64,000 bases of DNA from Oscheius sp. JU75 (taxonomy: Eukaryota > Nematoda > Chromadorea > Rhabditida > Rhabditidae): the NCBI GenBank assembly GCA_037178855.1, contig JASJZC010000007.1, positions 10,478,001 to 10,542,000 of the forward strand, written 5' to 3'. The position numbers were made by a program, and so were the translations under genes. Positions 28,201 to 40,274 of this stretch are shown piece after piece. The number at the start of each line of letters is the position of its first letter. The stretch's first letter is position 1. The notes under the pieces were generated by a model. It was not told where the DNA came from. It was given only the letters and a program-made list of their open reading frames with translations, and did no database searches.

Positions 28201-28402
28201 GTCCAAACCACGCTCACGTCTATTTTGGCTCTACGAATCACAAATGCTTCATTCTACCACGCGCGGCTCTTGCACCTCCAAGTCGGCGGTTTGGCTGTGA
28301 TTGCAATCATTGAGAGCCCATTCGCACGATCGCACCTCTCAGTGTCCACATCAAGTGCTCAGTTTTCTAGCTACTTCAGGTTACAGCTTGGAGGCCGCGA
28401 GC
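25211..28402. other. Intergenic region between divergent genes, no gene recognised
   Basis: No supported exon on either strand over 3.2 kb. Purine-rich low-complexity sequence of the ACAGAG type occurs at about 25920-25975, and the complementary TCTCTGTCT type at about 28130-28175. A CTACTTCAG acceptor near 28370-28380 precedes the first exon of the gamma-glutamyltransferase-like gene. Confidence 0.45.
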
Positions 28403-31208
28403 ATGTATCAGGATCCGACTGCTACGACCGTTAACAACCGCAAGTGAGTATAATGTCTAGTGAAGAATTTCGGACATCTGCCAGTGGAACATTACGACCC
28501 ATAACCGAGTATGTTTTCCAGACATCCTGTTAGCAATGGAACCAGAGTCAAAATGCTTATTGGAACCCTGTTGGGAATTGCCTTCATTTTTGTATTCATG
28601 TTGGTCTACTTCTTGATGGGAAAACAGGTAAATTACCTTTAACAATTTAATTTTTCACAATTAAGGAAACCGTCATTGAAAATATGTCAACTATCAGTCC
28701 GACTACGCGGTTTCATCGTCTCCACGTCACAGGTATGAAATTCAATCGAGTAAACATCATGGTTTAATCAGATTTGCCTATTAATCAGCCGAACACTGTC
28801 ACCGAGGAGGTGGTGGATGAGGAACCGACTTACAAGGCTTTAATCTACACTGATCACCCAGAATGCACTACTATTGGGAGGTGAGATAGGTTAAGCCAAA
28901 AGATAGGAATTGTTATAGAACGATCAAGTAGTGATGGATTTTAAAACTTTACCACACGGTCCTCACGCACAAACTTTAGACTGTTTAATTTTTTGGTAGT
29001 CATCTGTACTGTCTCGTCAGATGTAAAAAATCTGATCTTTATCCCCCAGAAATCTAGATAACTCACACGTACCGAGTTTGCTACCGGCCTAAGAATTGCC
29101 CGTAGTATCTTGACAGCCAGAGGACCTCCGTATTCGGCACGACAATTGCAAACATGCTTCAAATTGAAAGATGTAGGGAGTATCAAACTGCTCTTTGATA
29201 TAGAGAGGGTATAAGAATGACCACTGTTTTTGTAAACTTAAGACAGGCATACAACCTTGTTCAGATCCCTTCTTCTCCGCGGCGGAAATGCTCAAGATGC
29301 CGCAATCGCTGCCCTTTTCTGTCTTTCTGCTGCTCACCCCCAGAATACCGGTCTAGGAGGAGGATTTTATGCCTTGATGGGGATTCCAGGCAAGGCAGTT
29401 GTCATCGATGCAAGGCACCCACGTATTCAAATTCTTTTCAATGACTTTTCCAGAGAAACATCCTCCTACCAAGTCAATCTCGACTACTACATCAACAAGA
29501 CTGATGAGATGGGTGTTGGAATTACGTCTGTTGCAACCCCGAGCTTTCTTCCCGGCCTTCATACTCTATATTCCACCTCGTCTGGAAAGTTCAGTCTTGC
29601 TGAACTGGCTCAACCGACGATTGCTCTTTGCGAGTTAGTAATCTACAACTTTCAAATGCATGCTTGCACCTAGTTCCGGTATTTATGTGGATGAGACGCT
29701 CGCCAACGCTCTTCAAAAACATCGTGACATGATTGTTAATGACTACCTGGCGAGGTGAGTAGGGTCACAAAAAAGTTGCAAGAACTGAAATTGAGGAAAC
29801 ACTTTGTGAACAGCACGACCAATGACGTCTATCAGCACGGAGACCGCATGTATTGTTCAAAATATAGTCAAACCTTGTCAGAAATCCTCGGGCTAGAGAT
29901 AGAACACGACTACTTCAACCAAAGCCCGTTTGCTGAGCAGATTGTGGCAGAAATGGAAGAGACTGGTAATTACCGTAAACCAAAAGCAAACTCGGTTTAG
30001 GCGGTTACGTTACTCACAACGATATGATTGACTATGCTGTCAGAAGGACTGTCGCTGAATGCATCAACATTCAACAGTTTCGTGTCTGCGGTTCTGGAGC
30101 ACCATCAGCTTTTGGCGTGGCTGCTGTTTCTCTTCAAGCTACTAAAGGTGGGAATACAGACAGAAACAAAGAGACAGATAAACAGAGAGAAATGGTCAGT
30201 CATTTCCAGAAACTGACTTGCCATTGCACGTAATCTATCCCATCGCATACCGCGAGATCAAGTATATCGGTGACTACGATGTTGACGCTAGCAATCACAC
30301 TGCTCCCGAGCTGTTCAAGGAAGCCTATGTGAAACAATTAGTTCAGAAGTTGGAGGCTGGAGAGCGAGCCATATTTGTATTTTGCTGATCCTTCAAGTGA
30401 AAACGTAATTTAGGAAACTTACGATGTTCCTGACATTTCGTCTGTCCTAGTAGTTGATGAATTTGGCAGAGCAGTTTCTGTCAGTGCTTCACTCGGAGAT
30501 ACGTATGTTATATACCTATTTGTAAATTTTCATTGCTTTAGGTTCGGATCTCGCTTCTATTCCCGTCTCGGCTTCTTCTACAACAATGCCGTCAGTTCTT
30601 TCAATCGTCCTACTTCCTACGTTTTCAACGGAAACAACGACCCCGAAATGATCAATGTGCTTCAGCCAGGGAAAGCTCCGAGAACCTATCTTTCCCCGGT
30701 TATTGGATACCACGGGGACCAGGTATGAACATTACATTTATAGCGTGATCAGAGACTTAAGTTAGTAGCCTTTTTTCTGCGAAACCAATTAACAGATAAG
30801 CCAGCAGAGTTTCAGAGATGCTGCCATAGAACTGACAGGTTTACAGAGTTGTTGATCGACGGTTGGCAGGGTGACAGAGAGATTGACAAGTTGACGTTCA
30901 GGCACCCAAAGGATTGAAAAATTCAACAGAAAGTTGGCAGTGTGACAGACGGTGTACAGACCGACTGAGAGATTGAGAGATTGTGAGAGATGTTGTTGGA
31001 GACTTGATAATTTGATGAAAGCGGTCCAAAAGTTCAGGTCTTTTTCCTCACATCTGGAGCCAATCTAGTAAAACAGATCGAGACGATCTACTGCATGGTC
31101 GGAGAAGAAAATTGCCAGCCTCATGAGACTATGAATCCTGCTATTCGACTCACAGACGACGGCTATCAGCCTCTGGTCCCTGATCGCGACAAGATGGCCG
31201 GCTACTAA
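28403..31208 (+). CDS. Gamma-glutamyltransferase-like protein lacking the catalytic threonine
   Basis: Twelve exons: 28403-28443, 28522-28627, 28666-28732, 28772-28880, 29265-29633, 29674-29754, 29814-29965, 30001-30147, 30210-30376, 30414-30502, 30542-30722, 31038-31208. All phases join, giving 559 residues. It is a type II membrane protein: a short cytoplasmic end, then a TM segment (GTLLGIAFIFVFMLVYFL). Family blocks include LLRGGNAQDAAIAA, NTGLGGGFYALM and VVIDAR (substrate-binding Arg kept). At the large/small subunit junction the usual D-T-x-H is DISS, so Ile421 (codon 30435-30437) replaces the Thr that cleaves the chain and attacks glutathione. The downstream NNEMDDF-type motif is NNAVSSF. 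The C-terminus is divergent and lacks the usual glycine-rich block. By motif it should be an uncleaved pseudoenzyme. The frame is fully open, so it is probably expressed and selected. Confidence 0.9.
30148..30209 (+). repeat. ACAGA-rich low-complexity intron
   Basis: This 62-nt intron of the gamma-glutamyltransferase-like gene consists largely of degenerate ACAGA/GAGACAGA units. Similar sequence fills the next-to-last part of the gene's final intron (about 30840-31010). Confidence 0.6.
30840..31010 (+). repeat. Degenerate GACAG/TTGACAG tract in last GGT-like intron
   Basis: Units such as TTGACAG, GTGACAG and GAGATTGAGAGATTG recur many times without strict periodicity. The same kind of sequence occurs at 52740-52900 and 60007-60330. 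Confidence 0.55.
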
Positions 31209-33771
31209 GATCACACCCACTCGGAGCAAGGATGTTCATGAAAAGGTCTATAAAATAATATTTATGCGATCCTTGTACGACTTCTTCGAGCCTATTTGTC
31301 TGAGCAGGCGATCGTCCAAACAGACTCCAGAAAGCCGCTCATTAGAAACTGTTTCTTTCTCTCTTGAGAGAGGCGTGTTCACGGAGCTGACAGAGACAGT
31401 TAGGCGGGCAATTACACCTATTCCACCTGAATCACCTGATCACATCACCAAGTCACGTCGGACTTCCTTTTCTACAATCACCTTTCGGCGAAACTGTCCT
31501 TCATATAGTTTTCAGCTGCTCTCGGCTATTTGTGGGCAATAAGTTCAAGAGATTCCTGTCCCCCCGACTGAAATAATCCAGTTTGCTGGTGCAGTCCAGC
31601 TGAAGTATGGCGGCTGCTCTCTTCCATACTAATATGCTTTATAGTATCACAGTTTCTGGTATCATTTGCTACTACTTGACTTATTAAAGTTCCTGCCTAG
31701 CACTTATAGGTACAGAGAACTTGGCACAATCCCCAAAACATCTACTAGAGGTTGAACCCCTCAGTTAGCATTCCAAAAACTGATGTATTTTTCCTATTGG
31801 ATTAACAGAACTTTGCGGTTGTCTGTACATAAGACATTGACCTAATCTGACAGAAACGTATAGTTTCGACAAGGTTAAAGATGGATAGAAAATGCTTAAG
31901 TAACGTCAGAGTAAAAGATGTTGAAAATTGTCTGTCTCTTTTACAGATCAAATTTGGCAGATACGATTTGTGCGGGCACCTGGTGACTTTCAGATCAATC
32001 TTGGTTTCCTAGCCCTGAGTTGAAGTATGCATATGTTTTTGAACTTTCTTTGCACTTTTAACATCCTTAGAGCTGTCTGGTACGACTACAATTCAAAATA
32101 TATAGGTCAAATGCTCCCTTTCAATTTTTGAAACGTCGCATGCAGCTTAAGAAATGATACAATCCTCGTACTTTTCTATTACTGTCCTAAAATTATTTTC
32201 CGTTCCTATTTTGTACTGTTACCAGATTTTAGTAGTTTCCATTACTTTTCACATACACATAATCGTAACGATATTAGTCTACCAACGGGCTCCGCCAGAC
32301 TCACAAAAGACCCATTTCAAGCTATTGCTTTTTTAAAAGTAGACAAGAACTATACTCGTCTAATCCGTTTAACCTATCCCCCATTGAAATAGCTCTAGCA
32401 TCTTGAAGGCCGCAGACAGAGCGTAAAATCAACAACCTTCTCGGCTCATTGCCTCTCTTTTTGAAAATTGTCCTAGACCCCCCAACTTTCCATTTTTTGT
32501 AATCAACGACGCTGCTCCCAAATCTTGTTTTTTAAACTTTTGTGATTTTTATTTCTGGTTGCGGCTGGGAACATAAACACGGCTTCCGTTCCCCTGGTGC
32601 GACAAAAATGTGGACTCCTAAGAACGCGGATGAAATGTCGGTTCGACGTACGCAATAAAGCTCGACTGATTAACAGATCTTTTACAAATAATGTCTGCTC
32701 ATCAGAGCTGTGCTCTTCAAGTCTTGAATACCTAATAATTTGAAACAGCAACTTGTTATCCCACTCAAAAGTTCATATCCTTCCGGCCGTAGACCTTTTT
32801 CCTGTGTGAAAGTTGCACTGTTAGTCATAATCAAAACTTCCAATTATACATAAGCTAGCCTCCAACTCTCCGCGGGCGGTCTCTGTTATTAAGTTGCCAC
32901 ACAAAATTCAGATCAGATCTCTACGCATTGAAGTCAGCAAATTACCGTGAATTATGTTCATTTTCTAAGGTGGGAGGAAATGACACAGACAAACATTAAT
33001 CCAACTTCTATGCTACGCTATTTCTCGACTCGGGGCCCACCTTTAAGATTCCGCTCCCGGTTTAACTACTTCCGCCTTTTCTTTGAGTATACCTAGGCTG
33101 CGTGAGATCTAGTACAAATCCGAGATAATAACAGAAAACACGACCTTCACTAATTAGCAACACCCCAGCCTTCCTAATAAGTCTAGCCTACACTCCCATG
33201 TTTATCACTTCTCCCAAAGACACCCAGGTGAATGTTATTATTTTTGTCTGTAGTAAATCACAAGGCAAGATTCTCTCATTTAGTCGGGGGTATCCACGCT
33301 GGGAAAACAACAATATAAATAGTCAAAGTCTGTGTTTTCTTGTCTGCCCTGCTGCACATACCGTAGCTCTCATAGACTCTTTCACGATCAAGATGTCCTT
33401 TTCCGGTCTTCCGATGTGCCACAAAGTTATGTTCCTTGATCTGTTCTACAACTTTGCACAACATCAAAAAAAAAAAGTTCAAAAATGTTTTTTTGATCTT
33501 GAAAACATCGAAAAACCAATGCTACCTTTGCATTACACTTATGTTAGGAAGTAATAAGAAGTATACTACAGTAAGGTACAATTTTTGTACTTTCGCATGT
33601 TACCGTATTTGCGTAGGTGCGCTGGGAACTTCTAGTTATTAAAAAAAAGGAACACATCTCAAACGGGAGCGTCATCGAGCAGGTGATTTCGATTCCTGTA
33701 GCAGCTGCAGACTTCCTCATTTTTAGCATCAGTCGCAGAGTGACTTTTGTGTTTTTCCTGTTCACGATGCA
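31209..33771. other. Intergenic region, no gene recognised
   Basis: About 2.6 kb, AT-rich in parts, with only short unsupported open frames. No polyadenylation signal for the upstream gene of the exact AATAAA form is evident; ATAAAATAAT near 31250 is the nearest candidate. Confidence 0.4.
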
Positions 33772-33942
33772 ATGTCTAGACCGATTCAAAATAATAACCA
33801 ATTCCGTTTTCTCGGCCCCCTTGGCGTCAAAGTCCACACCAACAACGTCAAATCCTCTTGGAAAGTCTTCTCTTCTCTCTTCAAAAGACCAGTCCAAACA
33901 CTTGGGGCAGTAGTGCTTCCTGTCTATGACCTCTATTTCGAG
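33772..33942 (+). CDS. Candidate first exon of an unidentified small gene
   Basis: From ATG 33772, 57 codons run to a GAG|GTAATA donor in phase 0 (33942). The codons use many C-ending synonyms and the peptide (for example FRFLGPLGVKVHTNN and TLGAVVLPVYDLYFE) looks like a real globular segment, unlike the surrounding frames. No following exon is clear; one AG near 34035 is possible. Reading on without splicing gives 75 residues. No family is recognised. Confidence 0.33.
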
Positions 33943-34266
33943 GTAATAGGGGTGGGAAGAGGATTAGAGGGGCTTACTCATAATCTGCCATTTAATTGAG
34001 CTTAAATTCCTCCTTAAATCAGTTGTACTGGTAGGCAAACTGGCTCATCTAACCTCATTAAGTCAAATGCAATACAGCATGCCTCCGACTGGAGCAAAAG
34101 TGAGTTTTGTCTTTCCCTTTTCCCATTGACGCTTTGACTCGCCCCCGACCTGATAACCATAATAATTGAGACCTTTCTGTGCGCGTCATGACGGCGCTGT
34201 TCCTCTGTCTCCCGAGAGTCAGCTGTGTGACTTTTTAACTTATACATATTAAATTCTTCTCTCACA

Positions 34267-34898
34267 ATGTCTCCCGGCTTTGCACCACCGTTCGAACAAG
34301 TCGAATCGGCTCATTTTCAGTCAATGGATGCTGCCTCCTACCTTATTTTCATGTTTTTACCTGCTCTGGTTCTTCTCACCGCCTTCTGTATGTACAATAA
34401 AATGTAAGTTTTTCCAAGATTTTGGATACCTAACTTCGTGTTTTCAGTAAAGAGACACGGGAAAGAGAGGAACGTCTCCGCAGAATGGGCTATCCCAACC
34501 CTCCGGCATTTGAAAGTGAGTATTGTGGCTACTTCCCCATTCAATTGCTATTTTCAGGTCCACTACGTCTTCCACCGGCTCCAAACTCTGATCAACAGGC
34601 GCCTCCGTACGCGGAAGCTGTGAACATGAGAACAGAGACGATCATCACGATAGACAGTGAGTTACAAAGATTCTGTGACTAACATTGCAATTACCCCGTG
34701 CGCCACTTCCGAACAATATCATTAATGAGAGCGCGCGAGTAAGAAACTGCTCTAATCTTTGCCTACAAAACATGCACTTTCTTTCCAGACGAACATTTCA
34801 ACGTGATGCGACAGACGTACTTCGAGGATACAGCACATCCAATTTTTTCGCCTTTCGAGCCGCCTCCACCCTACTCTGCCGATGTAAAATACTTCTAG
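34267..34898 (+). CDS. Small single-pass membrane protein with PPxY motif
   Basis: Four exons: 34267-34403, 34448-34515, 34558-34656, 34789-34898, in phase, 137 residues. A short extracellular or luminal N-terminus leads to one TM segment (YLIFMFLPALVLLTAFCMY). A basic stretch follows (KETREREERLRRMGYP), then Pro-rich tail sequence with PPYAEAV and a terminal EPPPPYSADVKYF. The PPPY is a consensus ligand for WW domains such as those of NEDD4-type ubiquitin ligases; this link is inference from the motif. The layout (TM, charged linker, Pro/Tyr-rich tail) is like small adaptor proteins of trafficking, but I cannot place it in a named family. The stop lies 131 bp from the stop of the convergent UGT gene. 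Confidence 0.8.
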
Positions 34899-35029
34899 GA
34901 GCCTGTGATCTTATCATCAAACTACGGGTCAACACACGGTGCTTTAGATTGCAGAATTTTGAGCGGGAAAAACCTTCTTTGTCATATTTTATTACGAGAG
35001 AATGAATGATTATTCGAACCCGTACATGT

Positions 35030-37766
35030 TTATGCAATAATGTACAAAAGAAGGGATATTGTAGCCAGGGACTCGATGTGGAAGTAATCGAGCCAGCTGA
35101 GATCTCTTCCTCGAATGCGAGCCAGGGGTAGACTTCCCTGACGGATGACCTTCTCTGCCCAGAAGGCACCCAGTTCTAGAGTATGCATAGGGTTGTCCGT
35201 GAAGTGTGAGGCGTATTTTGACACGCTCCTCTTAAGTTCCGGATTCTTTAACGCCTTCGTCATCTGCTTAAAAAGAGCTTCTTCCTCGATGTTCTGAATC
35301 AATAAAATTTAAGAATTTCTTGCCCACGTACTCCTTTGTAAATGGCCTCAGCCAAATGCATTTGAATTGCATAGGCGGCATTTTTGGCCTGATCAGCGAA
35401 GAAGGGCAGGAAGAGGAGCGGTGTGTTGCTACAAATTCCTTCTCTCAGACTCTTTAGTCCGCCATGGGTGAAAAAGAGTACAGTTTTCGGGTGTGCCAAT
35501 ATATCATTCTGCGGAGCCCATTTCAACGGAAGAATGGTTGAGGAGGCATTGTGCAGCTGAAAACTTTTTTTGTTGTTGAACCCGTGACAAAGCCGAACGT
35601 TTGCTCCCAATCACTTTTCGCTGACATAATGTGAATATGCAAAAGCAAAAAAGCTCTTCTCTAATATCAAAACAAGTTACGTGGGTTTCGAAACTGACAT
35701 TTTCAAGCGTACATTACCCCCAGAGAGAAGATAAAGGTGACCTTTTGAATCTTTTTCCACAAGAGATTAGTCTATTGTCGTTCCTGTTCCAGCGACCAGG
35801 ATCCTGTTCAATCCGTTAGACTTACTTCAGGACCAGTGTAGCTCCAAATTACGCGGTAATCCGAGAGTCTGTTGAACACGTTCACAAACGTTTCAATCAC
35901 ATGCGGAGGGCCAGCTTGCCAGTTGACGATGGAGCCAAATGCCACGTAGATGGTTCCTTTCGAAGCGGGATCTTCGACAAAAGTTTCGAGGCCGGCTTTG
36001 AGAGATCCGGATTCTAAAAGTGTCTTCTTAGAGTAAATAGGAGAATTTTTTGCAAGCTCATAGGGTCAAAGAGAACTACAACGTTTTGAAAAGTACTTGT
36101 TCGAACAGCTACTCCTTATGCCAGACACTTCTCAAGCTCGCAAGCGCCCCGATGCGCAATGGAATGCAAAGACCATTCAAGATTAATACCCGATCTTGAC
36201 ACTTTTACAGAGCCACGTGTGTTCTACTTGGTGCCAAAATGAACCCACCAAGAACTTTGCCTGTCGAGAATGACACCGTGGAAGATTGCATACACTTACC
36301 TTCACAATGTTCCGAAACACTGATGTAGTCAACAGATCTTGGCACTGCTCCTCCATATCTTGTAGGATAGTCCGTGAAAGTTATCAGGTTGTTATCGTAG
36401 AGCGAACCCAATGAACTCTTTACCTCAAGAACCGCACCGGCTTGGACAAAATACTTGTTGCAGATCCAGTTGAACATTATATTTTCCAGGAAAGCGTCGA
36501 CGCTGTTGAACAAACGTGTGTAGAATCTTTCTGGGAGGGTATCGTAGGCCGCGTGGCCCTTGGTGTAGGAACTAAAAACGAATAGAAGATAAACAGCGGA
36601 TAGCTTACGATGGGAATGTGGCTGGGTTTCTTGAGAGAGATCTATGACTAGAAGAATAGCCGAAGAGATCTGGAAAGTTGGACATTGAGGTATCCTGACC
36701 AGTTTTTCTGATGTACACTGTCATCTTCTGTCATATCATGTCAAACTTCTTTGCTGTCCCTGGAAAATGGCATTCTCATATGTGGTACCTGTCCACGCAC
36801 GTCTAACAAACGTATGTCTTCCAGTACCTCTTATGGTCCCTTCCACCCTATCAAATTCGACATCGTTTCAGTAAGAATTCTACCAAAGCAAACTACTCCT
36901 TTGTTGTCTGTCCCACTTTTTTGTCTGAAAAAATTCCGTGGCCGCAAACATATGCGGAGTGATCTTAACTTCCCCGTCTATGTCTCCGTATTGCCAGATC
37001 TTTAAAAAAGTTTGCAGTCGTGATTTCGATGAGTGCTTTTACTCGAACGATGTGAATGGCGTTTAAGATAACCAAACACATTCTAGCCAGGCTACTCATC
37101 ACCGTAAAAGCATGATTCACCTGTAGTAGAGAAAATTCCCAACTTCGTTCCTTGAGTCTCTTTCAGTTTCAAAGCAATAGCCGTCTGTGCTGGAGCAAAC
37201 ATTTCATCCAAGAGAGCCAGGTCATATGGAGTGCCCAGAACACGAAGAAGATTTTCTGCAAAGTGTCAATCACATGTCTTGTTTACACAACTTTCTCAGT
37301 CAGCTGCATCCTCTCCCAATTGGGGACAGGATCCTACGTTACATCTATTTTGAGCAGCTTACCGTCCTCTTTGAGTGCATTCAAGTACTGATAGCTGATA
37401 TCGTGAGGGTCCTCGAAAATCAGGGGGCTCATCTCCATGAACCAGAAAATCTTGCTAACCATGGCTGGATCACCAAATTGCACTCCAGCTGAAAGATTAT
37501 GGTCTTCTTGGACTCAGAGGAAGTATTTCATTTCTGTTTCCTCTATACGCTGTGCGTCAGAGAGTCTCACTTGTCAGTGCCCGAGTTGTAAATCGTTCCC
37601 AACGGCACAAGGTTGACAGATTTATAAAGTCTCTTGCTGTCAGTCTCATCCCCTTTTCCACCAACCTGGAAGTCGACTCTCTAAAGCAGTCACTCCTTTG
37701 CCCATGGCACCAATTGGGGCTATTACTTGACTGTACATCGTCACATTGTGCCCCCGTCGAACCAGT
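35030..37766 (-). CDS. UDP-glycosyltransferase (UGT family), 5' exon not found
   Basis: Eight minus-strand exons join in phase: 37766-37666, 37488-37363, 37255-37121, 36669-36609, 36571-36300, 36013-35826, 35556-35332, 35293-35030. The first exon found encodes LVRRGHNVTMYS, which in the family follows the signal peptide. A preceding exon with the signal and the catalytic His region should end in phase 2, but I see none in the 600 bases upstream. Middle exons give NPATFPSSYTKGHAAYDTLP. The donor-binding signature is KWAPQNDILAHPKT with FFTHGG and PFFADQ. The end (DYFHIESLATISLLLYIIA) is a short C-terminal TM segment without the usual basic tail. These enzymes conjugate lipophilic compounds to sugars at the ER membrane. 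The upstream exon may be distant or lost. Confidence 0.87.
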
Positions 37767-38749
37767 CTGAAAATAATGAGTCCGTTCAAAAGAAAATGGG
37801 CTTTTTCTTCCTTCCGCAAGAAATTCTCTTCCTCAAGGCACAAATCCCGCGTCGACGGGCCTTTTTACGGCCGTATATCTTCTCAAGTTGGACCGCCAAT
37901 CGCGGCTTCCGTCGTTGTCGTGATTAATCGCCACTTTTGGAAGTTCCGCAGGCTGCGAGAGCGCGCAGATGTCAGAGTAATTCAGCGTTTTCATGTCTTG
38001 CTCGTGAAGCCGGGTTCTCTGGTGGGACGGGTTCAATTCATTCCCTACAAATATAGGCCACAACTCTGTCAGAACTGTCCACCACTGTTTCAAAACTGTT
38101 ACCCAACCCGCAATCTTAAGCGCCTACATTTAAAACTAACCTAACCCTTAACAACTAAGAAGGATCGTTTTGCTGTCGGTATATTTTGTCATTCATTCTA
38201 TCTGTCAGCCTTAATTTGCTAACGAAAAAGTTAAGAGCAACCGTCCTAACTTTAAGTTAAACGATGCGTTCCCTTGGCTAAATACTGACAAATTTTGCCT
38301 TAAGACAACCGGAAGATGGTAAAGACTGACAAGTTTGGCTTGGACGCTGCAAACTTTTTACACGTTTTTGACCCGAAACCTACATTATGCAACGTTCCCA
38401 CGCCTGCCGCGCATCGAGTATTTTGTGCTCTGCCAGTGAATCTCCTAAACGGATTTATCGCTCACGCCTATTTGCCGTACGCGTGCGTGCGCGTGACTTT
38501 TCAAAATCAGGCATCTAACTCATCTCTACTCGCCCTTTCAGTCTCTCTTTCACACACACAGATGACTCGTGTCAATCGCGGATGATTCCCCCAGGAGACC
38601 CCACACACACAGCCCATATTCGCATCTGGTCCTCTGGTGCCCATTATAAGCACCTCTTCTTTTTGTAACTAGATAGCCACGTATGTGTGTGCTCCTGATA
38701 CTTCCTGAGTGCTTAAAAGCTTCCTGAGAAGATTCTTAGTTCTGCAGCA

Positions 38750-39000
38750 TGGGGATCATGACCCTGGTGTGTATTTTTATCCCCTCTGTCCCCGCTAGAA
38801 AATTGGCTTCAATTCCTTGTTTTCCCCTTCTACGATCCTCGACCCGGACCAAGAACCTGAGGTTTGGATTTTCCGAGTCATTTCGGGTGCACCGATGCGG
38901 ATCCAGCTGGGGTGTGGACAGCCTGTCCCTGAGGATTGCCAGGGAGGCAGTTTCATACAAATCACGCCCAATACGCCCTCTATCGCTTGACTTTCAGTAA
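38750..39000 (+). CDS. Weak candidate small secreted protein
   Basis: ATG 38750 follows CTGCAG by one base, like other starts in the window. Unspliced, the frame gives a hydrophobic start (MGIMTLVCIFIPSVPA) and 83 residues to a TAA. If instead a 32-nt GT..AG segment (38768-38799) is removed, the frame gives about 68 residues that read EVWIFRVISGAPMRIQLG, a beta-like pattern. The two readings conflict and neither has a recognised family. Confidence 0.25.
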
Positions 39001-40258
39001 TTATCCGACTCTTTGAGGAAATTTTCGCACTCTCAAATTACCCAGGAGTACCAAAAATCTTGCATCAAAGATTCCATTTTTTGCATCTTGCATCTTCTTC
39101 AGCTCTCACGGCTCTCCAAACAGGCAAACACGAACGTTCTACGTCTAGACATTTTTAAAGCAGGCCTAGATTTCCTGTCACTTCTACGCAAAGCTAGCAA
39201 CCATGAGTGACGTCCCACTCCCCCAAGGGTCAGTCAGGGCGTGAAAACAAATTTGTCGCTCCAAAATTTTGGCTTTTGGGCAGGCTATGATGTTCGGAAA
39301 GGCACTCACTCTTCTGCAAGATACATCATTGTCCGACCATGGCTTTTGGACTGCCAAGTGTTTAGGAAAAGAATGTTGGCTCCAGTTATCAATGACGGTA
39401 GCAATAAAAATATATACATTTGCATCTAAAAGTTGGTTTTTTTGGAAACAATAAATGGAATGGGTCAAAATGAGAATGACTGCCACTTCCTCGATTAGAT
39501 AGTAGCGAGGACCCTCGGTCAACGTTCTTATCTATAACAACACAAGTTCCAATGGCATGTTCGTCTGAAAAAGTGAAAAGAGCACTGTTTAACACGTGCT
39601 ACGAGCTTAAATAGGTGTCCTAGCTATACTCTTTAGAGATGAAGTTATAGCGAATGATTCGAATTTTAAAATATTTGTCTTTTTAAGGAAGTAGACGATT
39701 AAGAAATTCTACAGGTCCTTGTTTTTAAATTTTGAAAGAAAACTATAAAGAATACGAACTATAGAAAGCCGCTACAGAAAATGATCTTTCTTATCAGCAT
39801 GTGCCAAATTCAGTGACCGAAGAGATTTAGGGAGGTTTTAAGTTGGCAGCTGACTTTGAAGCCACTAATTCAGACAGTATCTTCCGTAACTTACAGGAAA
39901 AGTAATGCCAAAAACAGAGCTACAAAAGCTGTCGGAAGTAGCCGAAAAAAAACTTTTGCTAAGCAAATTGCGCTCTATACTACTCTCAGGTTTTAACAGC
40001 GTTAAGTGGAAAAGTGTGGTTCAGGGATTTTCTAGTCCGTTTCGTCTTATTTTATTAAAATAATCCACCCGCTACGAAATAACCATCTGATTTTGCAGCA
40101 AAACACAAAGCAAGCGTGTCCATTGTTTGTGGTTGTCCGTCTTTGCCCATCATCTGATGTCTGACTTATTCGCCACCCAATTTTCAGAGTTGCGGAAGAT
40201 GAGGGAGAAAAAAGTATCAGTCACATGAATCTGGTGGCATCATCCGTTCCAAACGCCA

Positions 40259-40274
40259 CTCTCTCTCTCTCTCT
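40259..40274. repeat. (CT)8 microsatellite
   Basis: A perfect CT run in intergenic sequence. Confidence 0.9.
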
